From Seriola aureovittata (taxonomy: Eukaryota; Chordata; Actinopteri; Carangiformes; Carangidae): a DNA stretch of 64,000 nucleotides. The DNA is taken from contig NC_079364.1 of assembly GCF_021018895.1 (NCBI RefSeq), forward strand, positions 5,604,401 to 5,668,400, read 5' to 3'. Positions 53,501 through 61,842 of this stretch are shown in pieces. Below the pieces are notes generated by a model that was not told the DNA's origin, made no database searches, and saw only the letters and a program-made list of their open reading frames with translations. Numbering within the stretch: position 1 is the first letter of the stretch; every line of letters begins with the position of its first letter. The position numbers and the translations under genes are program-made.

Positions 53501-56500
53501 CTGAGGCAGATCCTGGCACCGGTCGTCAAGGAGATCATGGACGACAAAACGCTAAACATCAAAACCGACCCGGTGGACATCTACAAGAGCTGGGTCAACC
53601 AGATGGAGACGCAGACCGGAGAGGCCAGGTGAGACGGAGATCAGGTTGTCTTCTCGTACCTGTGTGATGACAACACGTAGACCTGCCCCCCTCTGAAAAC
53701 AGGGATGTGAGATATTAGTCGACTAATTAAAGGTCGCTTCCCTCACTAGACTTCACCACAAATACTAGTCATTTTAACTAATTATAGATATTTTATGAAT
53801 GTACAACACTGGTTAACGTTGCGTATCGTCCCCACACTAGTGCTTGGATGTTATAAACAAACATGGTGGAAAGTGGGACAGAAGACAAACCAGTCAAATC
53901 AACTCGGCAGGATTTTCATCTAGATATGTGAACGTAACCTGCAAAGTAATGTTAGCCACACCCGGCAAACATATATGACATTGTTTACCTGCAGATTAAA
54001 CTGTGCTCAATTTGAACAGTTTTTTTGATTGTTTTCTTACTTTTAGAAGTTGTCTAAATTTAAAATTTCTGTTATATCGACACAGAAATTAGTCGATCGG
54101 AGCGTCCCTAATCAATACGTCAGCATGTTGACGGGCGTCGCGGCTGCTGTGATCCCATCACCAGATGGTCTCTAGTTTTACTAAAACTAAAATCATATAA
54201 ATGATGCATGTGTAGGAAAAACATACTGCGACCTCACTGAGACGTTGACTGAATTATCACACAAATTATATTATACAAGAATATTAAAAGGAAACTAGTT
54301 GAGTTCAAGAATCAAACCAGACTCGGTTAAAGACACAGCCACTAAAAACTATATGAAAATAAGTGTATAAATGTGTAAAGATTTAAATTCAGATAAATTA
54401 ATAGTATTAATAAATAAAATCAGTAAAAGCAGACTCAGACACCTTGAATTTGTTGAGTTTCTTTATTTACATCTTTTTACTACAGTACATCTCCAGTTTT
54501 ATAATCACATAGTCTGTAGTGGCCGGATTGTTACACATCAAGATGTTATTTTTCACCACACTGGCAGATTTTTTGTTTCATGCAAGCAAATTTCTCCAGA
54601 ATACAGAATATTTTGCTTCCCAGCAGGAGGGTTTTTTTGCACTGATGACAGCACGTCTATATGACAGCGCTCTGGTGAAGCAACAAGGCTGCGGACGTCA
54701 CGATCGGCATTGACAGTTCCTCCTTTTTTTTCTCCATCTGTTTCTGCTTCTCTCCTCTCTCTTCCTCTGTCATGCCGTCAACAGTAAGCTGCCGTATGAC
54801 GTGACTCCGGAGCAGGCTATGTCCCACGAGGAGGTGAGGACCAGACTGGAAGCCTCCATCAAGAACATGAAGACGATCACCGACAAGTTCCTGTCCGCTA
54901 TCGTCGTCTCGGTGGATAAAATTCCGTAAGTTCCTCACGTGCAGCATCACGTGTTCTGCGTGGATCACATTTTGGCGCCAGTCAGAGCCCTGCTCACGCT
55001 CACATGTCTCACGCTGTCCGTGTGGCTCTGTCTGTCCGTCAGATATGGGATGCGGTTCATCTCCAAGGTGCTCAAGGACACCCTGCATGAGAAGTTCCCA
55101 GATGCTACAGAGGACGAGCTTCTCAAGGTTTGCGTTTTTAAGTAGCAGAGGTAGTCACTCTGTGCGCCTCAGTCTTTAAAGGGTCAGTTCACTCAAATCA
55201 CAAAGACTGTAGATTATTTCTGTTTGATGTGGAAATGTGTGTGAGATCAGTGATCACCGACATTGAGGCTTGAGCCACAGCCCTTGTACAGTTGGCAGGA
55301 GAATGGCATTTGATTTGTGACACTTAAATATCCGGATGACACGACTCCTTTTCTCTGGCCTCCTCGTTGAACTGTTTTATTACCTTTCTTCTCACCTTCC
55401 GCCTGCCTCTCCCGTCCCTGTTTCTTTTTCATTTTTCTGCTGTTGCTCTGGTCTTTCCGCCTTGCCAACCAGCTCCAGCCTCTCTCTCCAGGTTAGGGGT
55501 GTCCTCCTTCTCTCTGTCTGCTGACATTAAGGTGAGCCATGCTGCTCTTCTGGCTCTCCTCCTCTTGCTGCACGAGCTATGTCCTCCTGTATTCAGTAAC
55601 TGTCACTCATTTTGCAGTAGCTTCTTCTAAATCTTTAATCTTAACTCACATCGCTCCTGATCAATCTTCATGGTCCTGACACAGAAAGATGCCAACACAT
55701 GTAATTTACAATCTACTACAAATACTATTTATACTGATGTTTGTATCAGCACCTTTGAATATAACTTGATTTCTGTCTGATCAGTTTCATACGTTGTTTA
55801 GCTCATACAAGTTGAAACATTTTGCCTAATTAATGTTTTAAATAAGCCACTGATCCCGATCATCTGATCCTGACCTATCAGATTGTGGGGAACCTCTTGT
55901 ATTACCGCTACATGAACCCGGCCATCGTGGCGCCCGATGCCTTCGACATCATCGAGGTGTCAGCGGGCGGCCAGCTGACCACCGAGCAGCGGCGGAACCT
56001 GGGCTCCGTCGCCAAGATGCTGCAGCACGCTGCTTCTAATAAGATGTTTCTGGGGGACAACGCCCACCTCAACCCCATCAATGAATATCTCAGCGCCTCG
56101 TATCAGAAGTTCAGGTCTGATGTTGATTAATACAGAAATATAAAACAGATGTTGAATAACTTCTCCTCAGTTTCTTTGTTTTCTAAAAAGTCTCTTCTTT
56201 CTTCCATCACAGGCGTTTCTTCATGGCAGCATGCGACGTCCCCGCATTGGAAGATAAGTTCAACGTGGATCAGTATTCTGACTTAGTCACCGTCACCAAA
56301 CCCGTCATCTACATCTCCATCGGAGAGATAATTAACACTCACACGGTGAGTTTGAACTCACATTAACGCTTTCTGTCTCAAATCTCTCCCACATTATCCA
56401 AAAATGCACATATCCAATTATGAGTCAGTACCGAAAATGTTTAGATGTTTTATTTTGTCGTCTAACTTGCTTTTTCTGTCCTGTTAGCTGCTGCTGGACC

Positions 56501-59500
56501 ATCAGGACGCCATCGCTCCAGAGCACAATGACCCCATCCACGAGCTGCTGGAGGACCTGGGCGAGGTTCCCACTGTCGAGTCTCTCATCGGTGAGTGGAG
56601 TGAGACAGGAAAGGCTTTGTTCTTTGTTCACTGATGGAGGACGGCACCAGGCTGTTTTCACATCTTCATTCCCGACCCTGTCATCCAGCTGTTTTTTTTT
56701 TTTTTTGTTTTTTTTTTCATTATATATTCTATATGGGGGGGCTAATCCATCCAATAATCGGAAGGTCGTGGTTCAATTCCCAGCTCGTCCAGTCCACATT
56801 TCAAAGTGTCCTTGGGCAAGATACTGAACCCAAAATTGCCCCTGATGTATGACACAGTGTTTTACTCGGAGCTGCTCCTTGCTCATGATGTGCATCAGTT
56901 TTCATAATCCTGAATCACTCAAAAGATCCTGGGTGGAATATTGTGATCACGTGAAGCTTTAATGACCCCGAAACAAATCCGTATAAATACTGATGATGTG
57001 AGCTGACTGTTATTTGCCTTCTGTAACACTCAGGTGAAAATCCTCTCCCTCCCGACGACCCCAACAAAGAGCTGATGGGGAAGACCGAGGTTTCGCTCAC
57101 GCTCACTAACAAGTTTGACGTCCCCGGTGAGGCCAACGTTGAGATGGACGCCAGGACTCTCCTGCTCAAGTGAGTGCATTCGTTCAACAGCGCATTCACA
57201 AAGTAGATTAAAATGGTTGTTTGGTTGTTTTCAGATATTTCTCTGTTTTTTTTGTTTTTTACATCTCTGATTGTTTTGTCTCTTTCCAGCACCAAGAGGC
57301 TGATTGTGGACGTGATCCGGTTCCAGCCTGGGGAGACGCTAACTGAGATCTTGGACTCAACAGCCAGCCCAGAGCAGGTCAGAGATAAGAGAGAGAGAGA
57401 ATACACTGCTGATGTTGTCGACAATTAAAAAATCTGAAAGGTGCTTTGTTTATGTGCTGAACATCGATACGTTGACGCTGTGATTACTGTAAACAGACCA
57501 GTCAGCCTTTAGCTATGTCCACACTGCATATTTCATCTGAGTGGAAAACTACTGGATTGGCCAATAAAACAAAACAGGAAGTTCCTTTTCAAACAGGACA
57601 AAGCAAAGGCTGGTGAAGTGCTTGTGGAATTTCACTTACAACACAAGCAGCAGGGTTAATGGGAAACGGGAAATTTTTATAGCAACACCATGAGTAATGA
57701 TACCAGACAGTTTTACTGCTTTTAGTTTTCTTGTGGTGATGCTACACACAGGCCAAGCAATTTAAGCAGACATCAGAAATTTCCCTCCAACTGTGACACA
57801 CAACTGTGAAAGTAAACCTCAAAATGAAACCGAATAATCTTAAAGTGCAGTAAATAATGATTAAAGCTCTCATGATTTTAAGTGTGATTTTGTGGTTTTA
57901 GGAGCCAAAAACCATCTCAGAGTAGTTTTACATCTCCTCTCTCAGGCTTCTCTCTTGAGCTCTAGTGACAACAGGTCGGTGAGCCAATCAGAAGAGACGA
58001 GGCTCTGAGCCTCTCTTCTGATTGGTTGATTGATTGATTCTGAGTTATCTAAATAAAATATAGCAGAATTCAGGAAAACTCACACTCCAGGAGGGCGGGG
58101 TTTGGGGCATGGCTGAGAGCGGTGCTTTGTTGTGACATCACAAAGTTCCAGAAGTCCTGACGGCTCGCTTTAAGGCTCAGTTCCTGAATACAGGCTTTGT
58201 GCTTTTCTCTGTGGACTGAGGCTTTGATGCTTTCGCAGTATTAATATAGAACCTAGACCTGCTTTATAATCAAAGAACACATGGAAATCTACCTTTATAC
58301 AATATGGGACCTTTAAGCTTCAAAGACATTTTCTCCCATTACATTAGAGCTCTTGCCATAGAAGTCTTGTTTATCTGAAACTCTTATCCATCTCGATTCC
58401 CTGGGTGACAGGAAGCAGAGTACCAGCGTGCCATGCAGAGGAGGGCCATCCGAGATGCCAAGACCCCAGAGAAGATGAAGCAGGTCAAACCGGTGGTGGA
58501 CGACAGCCTGACGCTGCAGGGCAAAAAGGACAAGATCAAGAGCAACCTGCAGAGGCTGGCGGAGCTGGGGAAGGTTCACCCCGAGAACCGCTATCAGGAC
58601 CTCATCAACGACATAGCCAAGGTAAACATTACAAAGATTATCTCTGGAAACAAATAAAACAACAGTATTTGTTGTGTTGTACTTAAATGTGTTGTGTTTG
58701 TGTGTGTGTGTGTGTGTATTACAGGACATCAGAAATCAGAGACGGTATCGTCAGCGTAGGAAAGCCGAGCTGGTGAAACTTCAGCAGACGAACTCCGCCC
58801 TGAATTCAAAGACCAAATTTTACAATGTGCAGATTGATTCATACAATCAGTATATCAAGACATGCATGGACAACCTGGCCAGCAAGGGCAAGTGAGTGGC
58901 CTTTAATCTCATTTTTCTTTAATCACAATTCTCATTTTTAGTTCTCTTCGTCATCCCATAACAAGGAGACGGGTAACACAGTGCCAGCTCAAAAATTGAA
59001 GAAAAATGGTGTTTTTAAATACCACATTCTCTGTCCTTGAAAGCAACCAACTGTGCCACACATGTACCCAAAAAAAAACTGGGTAACTTGTTACAGGCAG
59101 CGGCGCACCGTGTTTATCCTCAGACACCTGCTGTTTTTGATTTTGGACATCTAATCAGGGGTTGTTTTACTCCTGAAGTGCAGGATGCAATTAATTACAG
59201 CTGCTGCCCCGCTGGTTAGAAAACCAGAGCTGTGGTTACAATCAGGAGTCTAACCCACCACAGAAAAAGTCCTTCTCGCTTTTATAAATAGGTGTTTATT
59301 ACTCAGAATGAAATCATCCAGTGTCATCAGATCATATATGTAACAGATTCACACCAAGTTGACGGTTGCTTTATCAAAGAAACTTGAAAAACAGATAGAT
59401 AGATATTCATCCCCTAGAGAAAATTCAAGTGTCTAGTTGCTCAATATTAAAAATAAAAATAAAAAATTCAATAGTAAACAATATAAATATAAATTGTATA

Positions 59501-59951
59501 CGATGTTATGGTGATATCTTTATGCTTTTTTTGTTTTTTTTTAAAGAATGCATAATTATATTATTGTATATTATGTTTCAGGTATAAGGTGTATATTTGA
59601 GCACAACTTTAAAAGAAAAAAAAATGGCAGGAAATATCGCGATATTTGATGTTATTGAATATCGGCCCAACTCTAATAGAAACCAAAGATAAACACCAGA
59701 GTATGTGGTTAGTTTCTTTAGTGTCAAATACAACCTCATTCTTGAAAATCTACTTTCTGTCCATGTTAATGAATCACAATGAGTCTCCTCTTCTCACATG
59801 TTGATGCGCACCATTCACCCTGTCCACAAGAGCTACACAGGAGCATTTCTAATAATAATATGAATGATGCAGCTCAGGTTTCTGAGCAGTGAGACGTGAT
59901 GAAACATCAATGCTTTGCGCTGAGAGATGGTTTTATGTTTTACTGTACACT

Positions 59952-60000
<49 letters not shown>

Positions 60001-60891
60001 TCTCAGGTTGTCAAAGAAACCAGGTGACCAGAAGGCCAAGAAGAGTAAACAGGTGTCACAGAAATACACGGCCTCTCGCCTCCACGAGAAGGGGGTGCTG
60101 ATCGCGATCGAGGATCTGCAGCCCAACCAGTGTGTTCTGCTTCTTTTACTGCGAAACTAAGTTTCACAATTCTGCCAAATTGTGGTCACAAAAAATTTTT
60201 ATTTTCCAGGAAAGTCGATAAGCCATTATATTTCTGAGGAAATAACATTCTGAATGAGTTTTTAATCTTTGTCCGAAACTTTATCTTTAATGAAATGAAG
60301 CTGTTGATTGGCTGTTATGCTGCTCACCCTTCTTATTTTACGCAACACTAAATATCAAAACACGACAAATCTCACTTTATTTATAAACTTCTGTCATTGA
60401 CATTCATGAAAAATAATGTGTTTACTTAATCTCAGCCATTTTAGTTGAAGTCATGCCAGGTTAGGAACCAGTGAGCTCCTGTTGATCTGTTCCTTGTTTG
60501 CATAGTTACTCCCCTCTCCACGTTGACTAATCCTCTGTTTACTCCTCTTTTCATAGATTCAAGAATGCTATTTTTGAGATTTCGCCATCAGAGACGGTCG
60601 GAGTGTTTGATGTGAAGGCCAAGTTCATGGGCGTGCACTTGGAGACATTACAGTTAGAATATCAGGTATGATTTCTGTTTCACACAACAGTTTTCCTTCC
60701 AGCAGCGTAGATAGTGAGTTCATTACAGAGATAGTCGGTTGTGATTGTGGCTGATCTCTTCTGTGTTTGTTCGTCAGGATCTCCTCCAGCTGCAGTATGA
60801 AGGGGTGGCGGTGATGAAGCTCTTCGACAGGGCCACCATCAACGTCAACCTGCTCATTTTCCTGCTCAACAAGAAATTTTATGGGAAATAG
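17976..60891 (+). CDS. iqgap1: IQGAP1 scaffold protein, 37 coding exons
   Basis: The exons are 17976-18021, 19237-19339, 37533-37689, 38572-38649, 39762-39838, 40858-40925, 41308-41421, 42448-42626, 43146-43233, 43336-43493, 43590-43674, 43848-44011, 44913-45073, 45232-45356, 46039-46202, 50632-50722, 50808-50975, 51332-51474, 51561-51731, 51843-51926, 52014-52085, 52435-52504, 52604-52968, 53144-53307, 53404-53628, 54785-54925, 55043-55127, 55882-56114, 56213-56345, 56488-56590, 57034-57169, 57290-57377, 58412-58621, 58725-58891, 60007-60129, 60557-60665 and 60778-60891. They sum to 4,962 nt, a continuous frame of 1,653 residues (human IQGAP1 has 1,657), and every intron is GT-AG. The protein is a cytoplasmic scaffold joining F-actin, calmodulin, Cdc42/Rac1, E-cadherin/beta-catenin and MAP kinase partners. 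It is IQGAP1 rather than IQGAP2 or IQGAP3 because the N-terminus (ending RPRYGSVLD), the WW segment, the linker and the C-terminus follow IQGAP1 almost residue by residue. The start ATG at 17,976 opens MSTSDDTDGL, aligning with the human start. Weak donors follow exons 3 (gttcat) and 12 (gtgccc). Confidence 0.96.
20646..20678. repeat. (CA)n(TA)n microsatellite
   Basis: About 11 CA units running into a short AT alternation within iqgap1 intron 2. Confidence 0.9.
22477..22506. repeat. (GGGA)n microsatellite
   Basis: Six to seven GGGA units ending in a G run. The purine-rich plus strand could form a G-quadruplex. Confidence 0.9.
24366..24422. repeat. (TCC)n microsatellite
   Basis: About 57 bp of TCC/CCT triplets with two short interruptions, a polypurine-polypyrimidine tract inside iqgap1 intron 2. 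Confidence 0.92.
25709..26082 (+). mobile_element. MITE-like element, copy B of four (best ends)
   Basis: The most complete copy. It starts 'gaaggtcccatattt' and ends 'tatgggacctttaaa', so the ends form an inverted repeat of about 12 bp (aaggtcccatat against atatgggacctt). The interior shares blocks with the copies at 11,543, 47,444 and 57,875. It has no open frame for a transposase. The short TTTAA-like ends could reflect a TTAA-type target site, but no flanking duplication can be proved. Confidence 0.75.
28816..29060 (+). mobile_element. MITE-like 'ggctgcaac' repeat, copy 2
   Basis: Starts 'agatgaaacagttagtcaat' and ends with attgatwacc-type AT-rich words then 'gttattcgcaaccctaa'. These ends resemble diverged versions of the terminal repeats of the family at 14,884 and 44,230. 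It contains the family word ctgccattttatagacagaac. Heavily diverged. Confidence 0.55.
29170..29240 (+). mobile_element. Fragment of a fish interspersed repeat
   Basis: 'gaactttattgaaccaaaca' followed by gggaaattcaagc resembles the 'actttattgatcc...gggaaattc' start of a widespread teleost repeat known to me from memory. Sequence near 31,100-31,560 (AT-rich, many aataaataa words, then gtgtgtatatacatgtgcgatg) looks like the middle part of another copy. Confidence 0.45.
29275..29298. repeat. (AT)n microsatellite
   Basis: Twelve AT units in iqgap1 intron 2. Confidence 0.9.
29720..29738. repeat. C homopolymer
   Basis: A run of 19 C. Similar but shorter C runs occur at 18,771, 18,886, 24,671 and 31,344. 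The true length may differ from the assembly. Confidence 0.85.
34040..34240 (+). mobile_element. tRNA-derived SINE-like element
   Basis: The 5' part has a B-box-like 'ggttagagtcc' (canonical GGTTCGANTCC) near 34,103. The 3' part reads 'ctgcatgtcattccccctct' ... 'tatcaataaaggcacaaaaa' and ends in an A-rich tail. I recognise this body from memory as a common SINE of spiny-rayed fishes. The A box is diverged and the 5' boundary is approximate. Confidence 0.6.
37533..40925 (+). CDS. iqgap1: iqgap1 exons 3-6: calponin-homology domain
   Basis: Residues 50-176, in exons 37,533-37,689, 38,572-38,649, 39,762-39,838 and 40,858-40,925. With the end of exon 2 they make one type-3 CH domain (about residues 42-157), which in IQGAP1 binds F-actin. 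Visible hallmarks are WMEACLDEELPPTTELEEGL, NGVYLAKLGNFFAP, the HTDNVIQWLNAM helix, and IFYPETTDIYDRKNMPR with the following CIYCIHALSLYLF helix. The segment is nearly identical to what I recall for mammals. Confidence 0.95.
38157..38560 (+). mobile_element. Probable interspersed repeat in intron 3
   Basis: Starts 'aaagggatagttcacttta', a motif typical of the end of common teleost non-autonomous transposons. It continues as unique-looking sequence almost to the exon 4 acceptor at 38,571. Only the left end is recognisable; the right boundary is a guess. Confidence 0.4.
38684..38740. repeat. (CA)n microsatellite after exon 4
   Basis: An almost pure CA array of about 57 bp with two T interruptions, beginning about 35 bp downstream of the exon 4 donor. 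Confidence 0.9.
41308..50975 (+). CDS. iqgap1: iqgap1 exons 7-17: IQGAP repeat region
   Basis: Residues 177-675. Exon 7 carries the conserved ELEKYGIQMPAFSKIGGILA and ends in ANELSVDEA. Exons 8-17 encode about six diverged copies of a helical repeat of some 50 residues. Each opens with an INEA-like motif followed by a leucine-rich turn: AINDAIDHGV, ALSAAEQALLSGD, RINGAIRAGV, LMNEALDVGD, LINEALDEGD and AINEAVDSGD. Exon 9 holds the conserved YDELLTQAEIQGNVNKVN. In the family this region mediates dimerisation and partner binding. Exon 10 begins at 43,336 because the nearer upstream AG (43,308) would bring in a TGA. Intron 9 is only 102 nt. The exon 12 donor (gtgccc) is weak, but joining it to exon 13 gives SAEGSLSH, in register with human SPEHNLTH. 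Confidence 0.92.
42240..42370 (+). mobile_element. Fish repeat fragment upstream of exon 8
   Basis: Contains 'tctcatctgactctcaggag', 'aaagcaaatcggctcatttc' and 'ccaaaatgttaaacta'. These match from memory the right end of the same common repeat whose left part is at 5,800-6,160. It ends about 80 bp before exon 8. Confidence 0.5.
43781..43845. repeat. (TG)32 microsatellite on the exon 12 acceptor
   Basis: 65 bp of uninterrupted TG ending two bases before the acceptor AG at 43,846-43,847. It replaces the usual polypyrimidine tract of iqgap1 exon 12. Confidence 0.95.
44230..44690 (-). mobile_element. MITE-like 'ggctgcaac' repeat, copy 3 (intron 12)
   Basis: One end has 'gagtcaattgatcgattagg' and the other 'aatcgataatggagataatc' followed by gttagttaaagcccc. 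The latter is a recognisable inverted form of the family start (ggctgcaactaacgatta). It also contains an internal complementary pair, 'agactggacaacatttagg' and 'ttgtccagtct', near 44,572-44,604. It fills much of iqgap1 intron 12. Confidence 0.6.
45082..45119. repeat. (AC)19 microsatellite on the exon 13 donor
   Basis: 38 bp of AC units starting 8 bases after the exon 13 donor GT at 45,074-45,075. Confidence 0.95.
45497..45960 (+). repeat. Interspersed repeat in intron 14
   Basis: Longer copy of the repeat also seen at 1,541. It opens 'gagctatttgtcagttttgc' and contains 'ctacgtagccagcgttagca' and the 'agttagcatgctaaccagct' palindrome. The class is unknown and no coding capacity is seen. Boundaries are approximate. 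Confidence 0.6.
47444..47844 (+). mobile_element. MITE-like element, copy C of four
   Basis: Left end 'aaaaggccccatatttc', right end 'caatatgggaactta', shared interior with copies A, B and D. The CCAAT hairpin is present but imperfect (ccaatcagaagagagg ... gctcctctgattgg). Confidence 0.75.
49333..49380. repeat. (CA)n microsatellite
   Basis: About 24 CA units with one interruption, in iqgap1 intron 15. Confidence 0.9.
50532..50571. repeat. (GT)20 microsatellite before exon 16
   Basis: 40 bp of GT units, 60 bp upstream of the exon 16 acceptor. Confidence 0.92.
51332..51474 (+). CDS. iqgap1: iqgap1 exon 18: WW domain
   Basis: Residues 676-723. The WW domain runs from about W682 or W686 to P707, with the aromatic YYY core at 693-695 and the second conserved tryptophan W704 (GTWVEP). 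In mammals this domain, with neighbouring sequence, contributes to ERK binding. The preceding GDNDSEWVKHWVKGG is as in IQGAP1 and differs from the IQGAP2 version I recall. Confidence 0.92.
51561..52504 (+). CDS. iqgap1: iqgap1 exons 19-22: four IQ motifs
   Basis: Residues 724-855. There is one IQ motif per exon or exon boundary: LQARCRGYLVR (about 749-759), IQAHWKGYKQRQNF across the exon 19/20 junction (779-792), IQSMVRMHQARKKY (809-822) and IQAFIRANKARDDY (839-852). These bind calmodulin and myosin essential light chains in the family. Each motif begins right at an exon start, which suggests the array grew by exon duplication. Confidence 0.95.
52604..52968 (+). CDS. iqgap1: iqgap1 exon 23: helical linker
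   Basis: Residues 856-977, the longest exon (365 nt). It carries VVRKFVHLLDHSDQDFQEEL, the QLENDLNLMDIKIGLLVKNK helix and the lysine-rich HSKKLTKKNKGQLSDMMM. It is predicted to be an extended helical linker between the IQ motifs and the GAP-related domain. It is almost unchanged from mammals, as I recall them. Confidence 0.94.
53144..56345 (+). CDS. iqgap1: iqgap1 exons 24-29: GAP-related domain (GRD)
   Basis: Residues 978-1304. The fold is that of RasGAPs, but the position of the catalytic arginine finger is a threonine: T1043 in IVTGNPTVIK (human T1046). The domain therefore binds Cdc42 and Rac1 without stimulating GTP hydrolysis. Other marks are FQMPQNKSTKFMDSVIFTLY, RGARGQNALRQILAPVVKEI and, in exon 28, NLLYYRYMNPAIVAPDAFDI in place of the RasGAP FLR block. 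The exons are 53,144-53,307, 53,404-53,628, 54,785-54,925, 55,043-55,127, 55,882-56,114 and 56,213-56,345. Confidence 0.96.
53629..54784 (+). other. iqgap1: iqgap1 intron 25 (1.2 kb), repeat-derived
   Basis: AT-rich. Contains 'attagtcgactaattaaagg' and a related inverted word 'aattagtcgatcggagcg' about 360 bp apart, which look like the ends of an old inverted-repeat element. No exon seen. Confidence 0.5.
56488..57377 (+). CDS. iqgap1: iqgap1 exons 30-32: linker after the GRD
   Basis: Residues 1305-1413. Carries LLLDHQDAIAPEHNDPIHEL, EDLGEVPTVESLIGE, the variable ENPLPPDDPNKEL stretch, KTEVSLTLTNKFDVPG, and TKRLIVDVIRFQPGETLTEI. The exons are 56,488-56,590, 57,034-57,169 and 57,290-57,377. 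Confidence 0.93.
56740..56870 (+). mobile_element. tRNA-derived SINE fragment in intron 30
   Basis: 'atcggaaggtcgtggttcaa' contains a B-box-like ggttcaattcc. It is followed by 'ccttgggcaagatactgaac' and 'ccaaaattgcccctgatg', which I recognise from memory as the body of a widespread teleost SINE. The A-box end is missing or diverged, and the 3' tail is truncated. Confidence 0.65.
57875..58316 (+). mobile_element. MITE-like element, copy D of four
   Basis: Shares all main blocks with copies A-C and ends 'caatatgggacctttaa' 95 bp before the exon 33 acceptor. The CCAAT hairpin is near-perfect (gccaatcagaagagac ... ctctcttctgattgg). The left terminal repeat is not clear. Confidence 0.75.
58412..60891 (+). 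CDS. iqgap1: iqgap1 exons 33-37: RasGAP C-terminal (RGCT) domain
   Basis: Residues 1414-1653. Marks are MQRRAIRDAKTPEKMK, DIRNQRRYRQRRKAELVKLQ, TCMDNLASKGK, the YTASRLHEKGVLIAIEDLQP strand region, FKNAIFEISPSETVGVFDVK and the invariant C-terminus LLIFLLNKKFYGK. In mammals this part binds E-cadherin, beta-catenin, CLIP-170 and phosphoinositides. Two known regulatory phosphorylation positions are not conserved here: V1438 and P1440 stand for Ser1441 and Ser1443, and N1506 stands for Tyr1510. Confidence 0.95.
58699..58718. repeat. (TG)10 tract before exon 34
   Basis: Short TG array ending 6 bases before the exon 34 acceptor AG. Confidence 0.85.
58892..60006 (+). other. iqgap1: iqgap1 intron 34 (1.1 kb)
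   Basis: AT-rich. The block near 59,440-59,680 includes 'gaaatatcgcgatatttgat' and 'gaatatcggcccaactct', a pattern found in common fish interspersed repeats. It ends in a (CT)n array directly before exon 35. Confidence 0.55.
59954..59995. repeat. (CT)21 microsatellite forming the exon 35 polypyrimidine tract
   Basis: 42 bp of CT units followed by 'cactcctctcag' and then exon 35. This is an unusually long repeat-derived pyrimidine tract. Confidence 0.93.
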
Positions 60892-61842
60892 AGAAACAGG
60901 AGAAAAGGGGCAACAGACACTGATTCAAACCACCAGACCCACTTTCACGGGTCGCTCAAAGCCCTGACTTGAACCATCCCGGCTTTCCTATACATTCCCT
61001 ACTGCACTTCTCCTTTGCGCCTATGCAAATTAATGTGCATTATTTTTTATCATGTGGACCACAATTTGTGCTTTATTCTTCATGGAACACTCCATTGTGC
61101 AACTTGAGCAAGCAAACCACAGACGCTTGCTGGAGTTTTTCTTCCTGTCTCTGTTACTGTCTGTAACTGCAGCTAGGTCACAGGTTTAAGATCTGTATTT
61201 TTTGCTTTAAATATTATGAATATCCTGTGCATGGGCTTTGAATAATTATAAAAAATTATGTTTTATGTAAAGAGATCACGTTTTATGTCTTTCTTAGCTG
61301 TTAGTTTTTCCGCTCACCTGGCTGATAAAGGCCTGATAAACATCTCCGCTGCCAAAGAGCGAGCGTTCTTTTCAGCAGGGCTGTAGCACGTGAGGAAGCG
61401 TTGTACAAGTCCTGACCTGGTCTTGGCCTCCATGACGCCGTCTCATTTTTGTGTTTGATTTTTGTGTTGTTGCTTGACACAAATTGAAAAAAAAAAACTG
61501 AAAGAGGTGGAGGGAAAAAAAAAAACAAGATGCACTCCTCCTCCTTCTTCACCACATTTTATTTTGAAAACACTGTAGTTTAAAGTATTTCTCTCTCTCT
61601 TGATTTGGATTCAACCCCCCTCAACATAAAATGCACACAAATATTCTGATATCAATGCAAAGAGAAAGTGGCATCAGACATAGTATTTGGAGAAAAAAAT
61701 TGTGCAACAATTGCCATGCTCATATTGAGCTGTTGACCTCAAAACTTGACATTTTTCAATATAAATAACTTTAGAATACAATTTTTTGCAATAGCATGAC
61801 AAATTCCCATTACACCACTCACACCTAGCCTGTTACTGGCAC

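Noticed and set aside
60007..60160. Exon 35 reading on past 60,129
   Set aside because: The frame stays open a little further, but using the donor at 60,130 restores the codon CA|A for Gln and the conserved NQFKN join to exon 36.
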